Shown here piece by piece: positions 1 through 5,139 of a stretch of 5,139 bases of DNA. This DNA is from an uncultured Klebsiella sp. GTDB lineage: Bacteria; Pseudomonadota; Gammaproteobacteria; Enterobacterales; Enterobacteriaceae. The notes beneath the pieces are model-generated. The model worked only from the letters and a program-made list of their open reading frames with translations, did no database searches and was not told where the DNA came from. A program made the translations under genes and the position numbers. The stretch's first letter is position 1; every line of letters begins with the position of its first letter. The stretch is taken from contig CABUCP010000272.1 of NCBI GenBank assembly GCA_902490055.1, forward strand, positions 1 through 5,139, in the 5' to 3' direction.

Positions 1-204
1 GTTCAGCAGGCGATTGATACCATCACTCTGTTGCAGATGGAAATCGAAGAGCTGAAAGAAAAGAACAACACGCTGGCGCAGGAAGTGCAGAGCGCACAGC
101 ACGGCCGTGAAGAGCTGGAGCGTGAAAACGGCCAGCTGAGAGAACAACAGCAGGGCTGGCAGGATCGTCTGCAGGCGCTGCTGGGCCGCATGGAAGAAGT
201 CTAA
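1..204 (+). CDS. zapB: Cell division protein ZapB, 3' part (5' end outside window)
   Basis: Frame 1 is open from the first base to TAA at 202-204, giving 67 residues. They match the E. coli ZapB sequence I remember almost throughout, including the segments [20 protein letters not shown] and [11 protein letters not shown] at the C-terminus. About 14 N-terminal residues of the roughly 80-residue protein should lie left of the window. The visible part is nearly all charged and Gln-rich heptads with no Pro, as expected of ZapB, a small antiparallel coiled-coil protein. From family knowledge, ZapB is a cytoplasmic, non-essential division factor that binds ZapA at the FtsZ ring and links it to MatP and the chromosome terminus. 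Start and promoter are not visible. An intrinsic terminator follows 9 bases after the stop, so the gene is probably not co-transcribed with sbp. In E. coli K-12 zapB is next to glpF, so having sbp immediately downstream is unusual. Confidence 0.95.
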   Translation, partial: VQQAIDTITLLQMEIEELKEKNNTLAQEVQSAQHGREELERENGQLREQQQGWQDRLQALLGRMEEV

Positions 205-213
205 CGCTTCTTG

Positions 214-243
214 CCCTCTCCCGCTCGGGAGGGGGTTCTCTTT
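214..243 (+). terminator. Rho-independent terminator of zapB
   Basis: A 9-bp stem (214-222 with 227-235, one G-U pair) closes a GCTC tetraloop and is followed by TTCTCTTT. It lies 9 bases past the zapB stop codon. The stem is GC-rich and the U-run moderate, so it should separate zapB transcription from sbp. Confidence 0.8.
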
Positions 244-249
244 ACCTCC

Positions 250-354
250 GCGTTATACCCCCAAGTTATAGCCAATCTTTTTTTATTCTTTAATCATTGA
301 TTCGCTTTCTGGCACGCTTAACTCATCACAACACGACATAAAGAGAGCGGTGCG
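250..354 (+). promoter_or_regulatory. sbp leader: probable promoter and CysB-activation region
   Basis: After the zapB terminator the sequence becomes strongly AT-rich (about 264-300, with a T7 run at 278-284), unlike the surrounding DNA. A hexamer GTTATA occurs twice in direct orientation (252-257 and 265-270, 13-base period). The best promoter-like pair I can find is TTGATT (297-302) and TTAACT (318-323), with a short 15-base spacer and poor consensus match. A weak promoter that needs an activator would fit, since E. coli sbp is activated by CysB under sulfur limitation. CysB sites are degenerate, so I cannot place one by eye; the regulatory assignment is inference from the E. coli gene. 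The ribosome binding site AGAGAG (342-347) is 7 bases from the sbp ATG. Confidence 0.45.
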
Positions 355-1344
355 ATGAATAAGTGGGGCGTAGGGTTAACTCTGTTGCTGGCATCCGCCA
401 GCGTGCTGGCAAAAGACATTCAGCTGTTGAACGTATCGTACGATCCAACGCGCGAGCTGTACGAACAGTACAACAAAGCGTTTAGCGCGCACTGGAAGCA
501 GGAAACCGGCGATAACGTGGTGATTCGTCAGTCGCACGGCGGCTCCGGTAAGCAAGCGACTTCGGTTATCAACGGCATTGAAGCCGATGTGGTGACGCTG
601 GCGCTGGCCTATGACGTTGACGCGATCGCCGCACGCGGACGTATCGATAAAAACTGGCTGAAGCGTCTGCCGGATAACTCCGCGCCGTACACCTCGACCA
701 TCGTGTTCCTTGTCCGCAAGGGCAACCCGAAACAGATCCATGACTGGAACGACCTGATTAAACCGGGCGTGTCGGTCATCACTCCGAACCCGAAAAGCTC
801 CGGCGGCGCTCGCTGGAACTACCTGGCGGCCTGGGGCTATGCCCTGCATCAGAACCACGGCGATCAGGCGAAAGCGCAAGAGTTCGTGAAGGCGCTGTAT
901 AAAAACGTTGAAGTGCTGGATTCCGGCGCGCGCGGCTCCACCAACACCTTCGTTGAACGCGGGATCGGCGACGTGCTGATTGCCTGGGAGAACGAAGCGC
1001 TGCTGGCGGCGAATGAATTGGGTAAAGACAAGTTTGAAATCGTCACGCCGAGCGAGTCGATCCTCGCTGAGCCGACGGTTTCCGTCGTCGATAAAGTGGT
1101 GGATAAAAAAGGCACTCGCCAGGTAGCGGAAGCATACCTGAAGTATCTCTACTCGCCAGAAGGCCAGGAGATTGCGGCGAAGAACTTCTACCGTCCGCGC
1201 GATCCGGACGTGGCGAAGAAATATGCCAACGAGTTCCCGAAACTGAAACTGTTCACTATCGATCAGGAGTTCGGCGGCTGGGCTAAAGCGCAGAAAGAGC
1301 ACTTCTCCAACGGCGGTACCTTCGACCAGATTAGCCAGCGTTAA
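355..1344 (+). CDS. sbp: Periplasmic sulfate-binding protein Sbp
   Basis: Sbp is the substrate-binding subunit that delivers sulfate to the CysT-CysW-CysA ABC importer, the entry step of assimilatory sulfate reduction. The 329-residue product has the same length as E. coli Sbp. Residues 1-19 form a Sec signal peptide with Lys3, a hydrophobic core and a VLA cleavage site before Lys20. Both family signatures are present: [13 protein letters not shown] (48-60) and NPKSSGGAR (145-153). Using mature numbering (minus 19), the ligand-contacting residues known from the Salmonella SBP structure are all retained: Asp30, Ser64, Ser149-Gly150-Gly151, Ala192 and Trp211. These favour sulfate; the thiosulfate paralogue CysP is the main alternative, but overall sequence and the cdh neighbour fit Sbp. 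The start follows AGAGAG by 7 bases and gives a proper signal peptide. No transporter subunits are nearby; cysTWA lies elsewhere in enterobacteria. Expression is probably CysB-dependent. The neighbour upstream is zapB rather than pfkA. Confidence 0.97.
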   Translation: MNKWGVGLTLLLASASVLAKDIQLLNVSYDPTRELYEQYNKAFSAHWKQETGDNVVIRQSHGGSGKQATSVINGIEADVVTLALAYDVDAIAARGRIDKNWLKRLPDNSAPYTSTIVFLVRKGNPKQIHDWNDLIKPGVSVITPNPKSSGGARWNYLAAWGYALHQNHGDQAKAQEFVKALYKNVEVLDSGARGSTNTFVERGIGDVLIAWENEALLAANELGKDKFEIVTPSESILAEPTVSVVDKVVDKKGTRQVAEAYLKYLYSPEGQEIAAKNFYRPRDPDVAKKYANEFPKLKLFTIDQEFGGWAKAQKEHFSNGGTFDQISQR

Positions 1345-1353
1345 TCCTCTTGT

Positions 1354-1383
1354 CCCTGCTTGCGCTACGCTTAGCAGGGCTAC
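1354..1383 (+). repeat. REP-like palindrome 1 (first unit of BIME cluster)
   Basis: CCCTGCT (1354-1360) pairs with AGCAGGG (1373-1379), and an inner GCG/CGC (1362-1364, 1368-1370) closes a CTA loop. The unit ends in GGGCTAC (1377-1383), the mirror of GTAGCCC at 1400-1406 that begins the next unit, so units 1 and 2 are head to head with a 16-base spacer. It begins 9 bases after the sbp stop codon. There is no T-run after it, so it is more likely a transcript-end or mRNA-stabilising structure than an intrinsic terminator. Confidence 0.65.
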
Positions 1384-1399
1384 AGTTCTGCGCTGTGCG

Positions 1400-1432
1400 G
1401 TAGCCCGGGTAAGGCTTCAGCCGCCACCCGGG
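1400..1432 (-). repeat. REP palindrome 2
   Basis: CCCGGGT (1404-1410) and ACCCGGG (1426-1432) form the outer stem, with inner GGC/GCC (1413-1415, 1420-1422) and a small loop. The leading GTAG next to the stem and the form of the arms match the enterobacterial REP (PU) consensus in reverse orientation. It shares orientation and most of its sequence with the unit at 1453-1484. Confidence 0.75.
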
Positions 1433-1435
1433 AGC

Positions 1436-1447
1436 CCCTGCTTGCGC
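1436..1447 (+). repeat. 12-base direct repeat of the start of REP unit 1
   Basis: CCCTGCTTGCGC occurs at 1354-1365 and again at 1436-1447. The second copy lacks its partner arm and looks like a partial REP unit between the two GTAG-type units, suggesting the cluster grew by duplication of a mixed module. Confidence 0.5.
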
Positions 1448-1452
1448 GAAAC

Positions 1453-1484
1453 GTAGGCCGGATAAGGCGCAGCCGCCATCCGGC
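1453..1484 (-). repeat. REP palindrome 3
   Basis: GCCGGAT (1457-1463) and ATCCGGC (1478-1484) form the stem, preceded by GTAG (1453-1456) and enclosing AAGGCGCAGCCGCC, which folds further by GGC/GCC. This is a textbook enterobacterial REP sequence. It starts 53 bases after unit 2 in the same orientation. Confidence 0.85.
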
Positions 1485-1490
1485 GCAAAG

Positions 1491-1528
1491 CGGCACCGGA
1501 TCCGCCACCCGGGATAACTCCCGGCCCG
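1491..1528. repeat. Degenerate REP remnant with small hairpin
   Basis: The stretch holds CCGCCACCCGGG (1502-1513), identical to the 3' arm of REP unit 2 (1421-1432), and a hairpin CCGGGA (1509-1514)/TCCCGG (1519-1524) around TAAC. It seems to be a truncated or decayed REP unit at the right end of the cluster. From here to the cdh start (1529-1594) only a weak promoter-like pair, TTCAAT/TACTCT, is visible; I do not call a promoter from it. Confidence 0.4.
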
Positions 1529-1594
1529 TCATCTGTTTTCAATTAGTCATCAAAGTAGGCTACTCTTCCGGTTCTGGCTTAACAGGGAACGATA

Positions 1595-2359
1595 ATGAGA
1601 AGAGTAAGATACCTTTTGTGGGCGCTACTGGTGGTTATTCTGGCGGCGCTGGCCGGCGGCTACTATTGGCTGCATTCCGGCAACCCGGACGCATTACGCA
1701 AAATTGTCCTGCAACAGTGCGTTCCCCATCAGCAGCAACAGCAAAATCCAGCCCCCTGCGCGGAAGTGAACCTGAAGGGCGGCTACGTACTGTTTAAAGA
1801 CCGCAATGGCCCGTTGCAGTATCTGCTGATGCCCACCTATCGCATCAACGGCACCGAGAGCCCGCTACTGCTTGACCCACTAACGCCGAACTTCTTCTGG
1901 CAGGCGTGGCAGGGGCGCGAAATCATGAGCCAACGTCACGGCGCGCCAATCGACGATAACGCGGTATCGCTGGCGATTAACTCGCGCAGCGGGCGCACGC
2001 AAAACCATTTCCATATTCATATCTCCTGTCTGCGTCCCGACGTGCGCGCGCAGTTGGATAATGACGCCGCCGCCATCAGCAGCCGCTGGCTACCGCTACC
2101 GGGCGGCCTGCAGGGCCATGAATATCTGGCGCGGCGGGTGACGGAAACCGAGCTGGCGCAGCGCAGCCCGTTCCTGATGCTGGCGGAAGAGGTACCGGAA
2201 GCGCGTGAACATATGGGGCGTTTTGCGCTGGCGATGGCTCGGCAGAGCGACGGCTCGCTGGTGCTGCTGGCCACGGAACGCAACCTGTTGACGCTCAATC
2301 GCGCCTCGGCGGAAGAAATTCAGGATCATAGCTGCGCAATCCTTAACGCAAACCACTAG
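1595..2359 (+). CDS. cdh: CDP-diacylglycerol pyrophosphatase Cdh
   Basis: Cdh hydrolyses CDP-diacylglycerol to CMP and phosphatidate (EC 3.6.1.26), acting at the inner membrane in phospholipid metabolism. The 254-residue product is close in length to E. coli Cdh (about 251) and matches what I remember of it over long stretches, for example [20 protein letters not shown] (73-92) and the [17 protein letters not shown] block near the C-terminus. Residues about 6-26 form one hydrophobic N-terminal helix after three early Arg residues: a membrane anchor or uncleaved signal with the domain outside. The core carries HFHIHIS (138-144), a histidine-triad-type motif, preceded by RSGR (131-134); the middle histidine is the expected nucleophile by analogy with HIT hydrolases. 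A Gln5 run (46-50) is a harmless-looking oddity also Gln-rich in E. coli. The start has AGGGA (1584-1588) 6 bases upstream. The REP cluster lies between it and sbp, so cdh may depend on readthrough or on a weak promoter of its own. Confidence 0.95.
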   Translation: MRRVRYLLWALLVVILAALAGGYYWLHSGNPDALRKIVLQQCVPHQQQQQNPAPCAEVNLKGGYVLFKDRNGPLQYLLMPTYRINGTESPLLLDPLTPNFFWQAWQGREIMSQRHGAPIDDNAVSLAINSRSGRTQNHFHIHISCLRPDVRAQLDNDAAAISSRWLPLPGGLQGHEYLARRVTETELAQRSPFLMLAEEVPEAREHMGRFALAMARQSDGSLVLLATERNLLTLNRASAEEIQDHSCAILNANH

Positions 2360-2371
2360 TTCTGGCGTTTA

Positions 2372-2422
2372 CCTGTCCTGCCTGTCGTCGTATTCTTGCT
2401 GAAAAAAACGACAGGAGACAGG
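2372..2422 (+). promoter_or_regulatory. Two-segment inverted repeat covering the transporter ribosome binding site
   Basis: CCTGTC (2372-2377) pairs exactly with GACAGG (2417-2422), and CCTGTCGT (2381-2388) pairs exactly with ACGACAGG (2408-2415). Together they give a 14-bp interrupted stem with a CTG/A internal loop and a 19-base A-rich apical loop. The Shine-Dalgarno AGGAGA (2413-2418) lies wholly in the 3' arms and the stem ends one base before the ATG at 2424. Because each arm is a near-duplicate, alternative pairings (2380-2386 with 2417-2423) are also possible. The sequence shows the complementarity; a role in repressing translation is inference. No T-run follows, so it is not an intrinsic terminator for cdh. 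Confidence 0.5.
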
Positions 2423-2423
2423 C

Positions 2424-3728
2424 ATGTCGCTCTGGCTTTCCCATCCGCTGTTCCTTCCTTCGCTGATCGTCGGCATCACCATTGTGCTGTGGGCCACGTC
2501 GTTGCTGCCGGAATTCATCACCGCGCTGCTGTTCTTCGCCGCGGCGATGATGACGAAAATCGCTCCGCCGGAGGTGATCTTCGGCGGTTTTGCCTCCTCG
2601 GCGTTCTGGCTGGTGTTCAGCGGCTTTGTGCTGGGGATAGCGATTCGTAAAACCGGGCTGGCGGACAGGGCGGCGCAGGCGTTATCCGCACGGCTTACCG
2701 ACTCCTGGCCACGGATGGTCGGCAGCGTCGTGCTGCTGAGCTATGCGCTGGCGTTCGTGATGCCCTCGAATATGGGGCGAATTGCGCTGCTGATGCCGAT
2801 TGTGGCGGCAATGGCCCGGCGCGCGGGGATCGCCGACGGTACGCGCGGCTGGTACGGCCTGGCGCTGGCAGTGGGCTTTGGCACCTTCCAGCTATCTGCA
2901 ACCATTTTGCCCGCTAACGTCCCGAATCTGGTGATGAGCGGCGCGGCGGAAGGGTCCTACGGTATCCATCTTAACTATCTACCCTATTTACTGCTGCATA
3001 CGCCGGTTCTCGGCTGGCTGAAAGGGGCGCTGCTGGTAGCGCTGATTTGCTGGCTGTTTCCCGGTAAACCGCACCCGCCGCGCGACCTGACGCCGCTGGC
3101 GCCGATGAGCCGCGACGAGAAGCGTCTGGCCTGGCTGCTGGCGGTAGTGTTGACGTTATGGGTGACAGAGAGCTGGCACGGCGTCGGCCCTGCGTGGACC
3201 GGGCTGGCGGCGGCGGTGGTCACGCTGCTGCCGCGTATTGGGTTTATCAACGGCGAGGAGTTCGCCAGCGGTGTGAATATCCGTACCTGTATTTATGTTG
3301 CCGGGATCCTCGGGCTGGCGATTACCGTGACTCAAACCGGGATTGGCGGCGCGGTGGGTAATGCGCTGCTGCAGGTGATGCCGCTGGATAACGATAATCC
3401 GTTTACCAGCTTCCTGGCGCTGACCGGAATTACCAGCGCGCTCAACTTTATTATGACCGCCAACGGCGTGCCGGCGCTGTATACCACCTTTGCGCAGAGC
3501 TTTGCCGACGCTACCGGCTTTCCGCTGCTCAGCGTGATTATGATTCAGGTGTTGGGCTATTCCACGCCGCTGCTGCCGTACCAGGCGTCGCCGATCGTGG
3601 TGGCGATGGGGTTAGGTAAAGTTCCGGCGAAAGCGGGGATGCTGCTGTGTCTGGCGTTGGCGGCGGTGAGCTATCTGATTTTGCTGCCGCTGGATTATGC
3701 GTGGTATCAGCTACTGGGCAAATTGTAG
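2424..3728 (+). CDS. SLC13/DASS-family (divalent anion:sodium symporter-like) inner-membrane transporter
   Basis: The 434-residue product is hydrophobic throughout, with roughly 11-13 membrane segments (about 9-29, 31-43, 57-76, 98-113, 118-131, 143-170, 186-212, 235-249, 257-271, 287-306, 327-348, 365-383, 401-423) and a charged cytoplasmic-type loop at 213-235. The two-fold internal layout fits the SLC13/DASS fold: MPSNMGRIALLMPI (113-126) sits where the first SNT motif is expected, TANGVP (345-350) where the second is, with a PYQASPIVV segment (386-393) near the end of the second half. Both signature motifs depart from canonical SNT, so substrate and even sodium dependence are unclear. Candidates are di/tricarboxylates or sulfate-like anions; proximity to sbp is only a weak hint for sulfate. 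AGGAGA lies 5 bases before the ATG. The gene lies 64 bases after cdh on the same strand and may be read through from it. E. coli K-12 has no gene here, so it is an accessory gene of the cdh-tpiA gap. Codon use looks like its neighbours. I do not recognise a specific gene name. Confidence 0.8.
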   Translation: MSLWLSHPLFLPSLIVGITIVLWATSLLPEFITALLFFAAAMMTKIAPPEVIFGGFASSAFWLVFSGFVLGIAIRKTGLADRAAQALSARLTDSWPRMVGSVVLLSYALAFVMPSNMGRIALLMPIVAAMARRAGIADGTRGWYGLALAVGFGTFQLSATILPANVPNLVMSGAAEGSYGIHLNYLPYLLLHTPVLGWLKGALLVALICWLFPGKPHPPRDLTPLAPMSRDEKRLAWLLAVVLTLWVTESWHGVGPAWTGLAAAVVTLLPRIGFINGEEFASGVNIRTCIYVAGILGLAITVTQTGIGGAVGNALLQVMPLDNDNPFTSFLALTGITSALNFIMTANGVPALYTTFAQSFADATGFPLLSVIMIQVLGYSTPLLPYQASPIVVAMGLGKVPAKAGMLLCLALAAVSYLILLPLDYAWYQLLGKL

Positions 3729-3730
3729 CG

Positions 3731-3769
3731 GGAAAATAAAACCCGGCTTGCGTTGCGCGCAGCCGGGTT
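3731..3769 (-). terminator. Rho-independent terminator of tpiA, in the convergent gap
   Basis: AACCCGGCT (3740-3748) pairs with AGCCGGGTT (3761-3769), a perfect 9-bp stem with a 12-base GC-rich loop. Read on the minus strand it is followed by TTTATTTT (3739-3732), a good U-run, so it should stop tpiA transcription about 60 bases past its stop codon. On the plus strand the stem is followed by ATCAGTATTG with no U-run, so termination of the transporter transcript here would be weaker. Confidence 0.8.
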
Positions 3770-3794
3770 ATCAGTATTGCGGAGCGGTCAGTAA

Positions 3795-3818
3795 CCCCGG
3801 CGGCGGAACGCTACCGGG
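3795..3818. repeat. REP-like hairpin downstream of tpiA
   Basis: CCCGG (3796-3800) pairs with CCGGG (3814-3818), and after one mismatch an inner GGCG (3802-3805) pairs with CGCT (3809-3812, one G-U) around a GAA loop. The interrupted-stem shape and composition resemble REP units, but the usual GTAG tail is missing, so it is either a decayed unit or chance. It lies between the tpiA stop codon and the terminator. Confidence 0.35.
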
Positions 3819-3827
3819 AAAAGCGGA

Positions 3828-4595
3828 TTACGCTTTTTTCGCCGCTTCTGCTGCTTTAACGATCACCGCGAAAGCGTCTGCTTTCAGGGAAGCGCCGCCA
3901 ACCAGCGCGCCGTCGATGTCTGGCTGGGTGAACAGCTCTGCGGCGTTGCCGGCGTTCACGGAACCGCCGTATTGGATGATCACTTGCTCAGCGATTTTGG
4001 CGTCAGCTTTCGCAATGTGGTCACGGATGAATTTGTGTACGGCCTGAGCCTGAGCTGGGGTAGCGGATTTACCGGTACCGATAGCCCATACTGGTTCGTA
4101 AGCGATAACCACGCCTTCGAAAGCGGCAGCGCCCTGAGTTTTCAGCACCGCGTCGATCTGACGTGCGCAGACTTCTTCAGTTTTGCCCGCTTCGTTTTCC
4201 GCTTCGGTTTCACCGATGCACAGAACCGGAGTCAGACCCTGCGCTTTCAGCACAGCGAATTTCTTCGCGATCAGCTCGTCGGATTCTTTGTGATAGGTAC
4301 GGCGCTCGGAGTGGCCGATGATGATGTACTGCGCGCCGATATCTTTCAGCATTTCGGCGGAGGTTTCACCGGTGAATGCGCCGGACAGGTTCAGGTCAAC
4401 GTTTTGCGCGCCCAGGTGGATGTGGCTGCCTTCTGCCGCACGCTTAGCCAGGTCGAGATACATTTCCGGCGGCGCGATTGCTACTGCACAGCCGCTTACG
4501 CCAGCCAGTTCAGTACGCAGGTTAGCAACCAGTTCGTTTACCATGTGGCGGCTGCCGTTCAGTTTCCAGTTACCCATCACTAAAGGATGTCGCAT
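3828..4595 (-). CDS. tpiA: Triosephosphate isomerase TpiA
   Basis: TpiA interconverts dihydroxyacetone phosphate and glyceraldehyde 3-phosphate (EC 5.3.1.1) as a cytoplasmic homodimer in glycolysis, gluconeogenesis and glycerol use. The 255-residue product has the normal enterobacterial length and a full TIM-barrel motif set: NWKLNG (9-14) with phosphate- and intermediate-binding Asn9 and Lys11, the electrophile His95 in IGHSERR (93-99), the catalytic base Glu167 in [12 protein letters not shown] (165-176, including flexible loop 6), YGGSVN (209-214) and GALVGGAS (229-236) for phosphate binding. No catalytic residue is missing. The start is supported by GGAG, 7 bases before the ATG on the minus strand, and by the standard [12 protein letters not shown]-terminus. 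It is transcribed toward the SLC13 transporter, with its own terminator. The yiiQ stop codon is 108 bases upstream on the same strand. High expression is expected; base composition is less GC-extreme at third positions than in the neighbouring transporter. Confidence 0.99.
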   Translation of the reverse strand: MRHPLVMGNWKLNGSRHMVNELVANLRTELAGVSGCAVAIAPPEMYLDLAKRAAEGSHIHLGAQNVDLNLSGAFTGETSAEMLKDIGAQYIIIGHSERRTYHKESDELIAKKFAVLKAQGLTPVLCIGETEAENEAGKTEEVCARQIDAVLKTQGAAAFEGVVIAYEPVWAIGTGKSATPAQAQAVHKFIRDHIAKADAKIAEQVIIQYGGSVNAGNAAELFTQPDIDGALVGGASLKADAFAVIVKAAEAAKKA

Positions 4596-4703
4596 TTTAA
4601 TTCTCCACGCTACTAAGCGAATTAAGGAATATAGCCGCCCCAGCGGGCAGCATGGTCTGTGAAACAGTATAGAGACTCGTCACTGGAAAGGCTTTGCTTT
4701 TTG
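4596..4703 (-). promoter_or_regulatory. yiiQ-tpiA intergenic region, probable tpiA promoter
   Basis: On the minus strand the 108 bases between the yiiQ stop and tpiA hold two -10-like hexamers, TATACT (4671-4666) and TATATT (4633-4628). Neither has a good -35 at 16-18 bases. A short GCCC/GGGC hairpin (4637-4640, 4645-4648) lies between them. I see no intrinsic terminator for yiiQ, so readthrough from yiiQ into tpiA is possible. A strong own promoter is expected for a glycolytic gene, but the sequence does not let me fix its position. Confidence 0.35.
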
Positions 4704-5139
4704 TCATTTATTGTTGTTTTCCAGCGTTTCAGATAGCGCCAGCTTAATCGGTTCAACAGCGAAGGTCAGTCCCTTTTCGCCGTTATCTGCCACGACATAG
4801 CGCACTGCGCCTTCGGTTTCGCTGTAGTAGCGCTTGCCTTTGCCGGCGACCAGCAGTTTTTGCAGCTTTTGCTGACACTGGGCCGGGCTGAGCGTCGGTA
4901 CAAAAGCGCGAATCACCGCGCTCATATACTCCTGCGCTTTCGCTTTTGCCGCTTTTTGCTCTGGCCCCTGAATCGGTAGCCAGGTGATCTGCATTGATTT
5001 AATTTTTAGCGTGCCGCGCTCAAGCGCCGTGGAGGCGTACAGGTTCTCGTTAATTTTGCTGGCGGCGCGGGTCAGGTTAGCTTTATCGCGGCTGGAAGAG
5101 ATGGATCGGAACTCGTTAAGCGCTAGTTTCGGATTATCG
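4704..5139 (-). CDS. yiiQ: YiiQ, DUF1454 family protein, C-terminal part (5' end outside window)
   Basis: The minus-strand frame is open from the window edge to TGA at 4706-4704, giving 144 complete residues. The first ATG in the window (4994-4992) is internal: the frame continues upstream without a stop and that extension (LNEFRSISSSRDKANLTRAA and what follows) matches E. coli YiiQ as I remember it. About 50 N-terminal residues, including the expected signal peptide, lie beyond the right edge of the window. Conserved later blocks include KSMQITWLPIQGPEQKAAKA and YVVADNGEKGLTFAVEPIKL. The family is a small exported, probably periplasmic, protein of unknown function in enterobacteria; nothing visible suggests an enzyme active site. 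The position upstream of tpiA on the same strand agrees with the E. coli order. Confidence 0.92.
   Translation of the reverse strand, partial: DNPKLALNEFRSISSSRDKANLTRAASKINENLYASTALERGTLKIKSMQITWLPIQGPEQKAAKAKAQEYMSAVIRAFVPTLSPAQCQQKLQKLLVAGKGKRYYSETEGAVRYVVADNGEKGLTFAVEPIKLALSETLENNNK

Noticed and set aside
376..1302. 308-codon open frame on the minus strand opposite sbp
   Set aside because: It overlaps a certain gene whose full set of ligand residues is conserved, its translation is Arg/Val/Phe-rich without family resemblance, and no ribosome binding site or promoter is evident. It follows from codon bias in a GC-rich gene.
1354..1383. First hairpin after sbp as an intrinsic terminator
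   Set aside because: No T-run follows; the next bases are CTACAG. Its GGGCTAC end pairs with the next REP unit, which fits a REP element better.
1354..1528. Repeated palindromes considered as a CRISPR array
   Set aside because: Units differ in sequence and orientation, the spacers are not of constant length, and the sequences fit REP elements.
2396..2650. 84-codon plus-strand frame overlapping the start of the transporter
   Set aside because: It is out of frame with the transporter, rich in Arg and His without domain character, and lacks its own ribosome binding site.
3972..4583. 203-codon open frame on the plus strand opposite tpiA
   Set aside because: It mirrors the strong codon bias of tpiA and resembles no known protein; TpiA itself is unambiguous.
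4704..4994. Start of the yiiQ frame at the ATG at 4994
   Set aside because: The frame stays open upstream to the window edge with recognisable YiiQ sequence, so this Met is internal.

Overview
The window reads as chromosome of an enterobacterium (Enterobacterales), probably the Klebsiella/Raoultella/Enterobacter side. The protein sequences closely resemble E. coli ZapB, Sbp, Cdh, TpiA and YiiQ as I remember them. Third codon positions are rich in G and C, and the sbp-cdh gap carries REP-type palindromes with CCCGGGT/ACCCGGG arms, a form I associate with Klebsiella-like genomes. The species call is inference; no search was run.

Layout from left to right: the 3' end of zapB (+) with its intrinsic terminator; an AT-rich leader; sbp (+), periplasmic sulfate-binding protein; a 250-base gap filled mostly by a cluster of REP palindromes; cdh (+), CDP-diacylglycerol pyrophosphatase; a 64-base gap with a two-segment inverted repeat covering the ribosome binding site of the next gene; an SLC13/DASS-family membrane transporter (+); a convergent intergenic region with the tpiA terminator and a REP-like hairpin; tpiA (-), triosephosphate isomerase; and the 3' part of yiiQ (-), a DUF1454 protein cut by the window edge.

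The genes do not form one pathway. sbp feeds the CysTWA sulfate importer, cdh acts in phospholipid turnover, tpiA is central glycolysis, zapB belongs to the division apparatus, and yiiQ is an exported protein of unknown role. Two departures from the E. coli K-12 order as I recall it are the main points of interest. First, zapB lies directly upstream of sbp, where K-12 has pfkA, although K-12 zapB sits beside glpF several genes beyond yiiQ. Second, a transporter gene lies between cdh and tpiA, which are direct convergent neighbours in K-12. I see no phage, insertion sequence, CRISPR, toxin-antitoxin or defence-like gene, and no clear sign of an undescribed multi-gene system.
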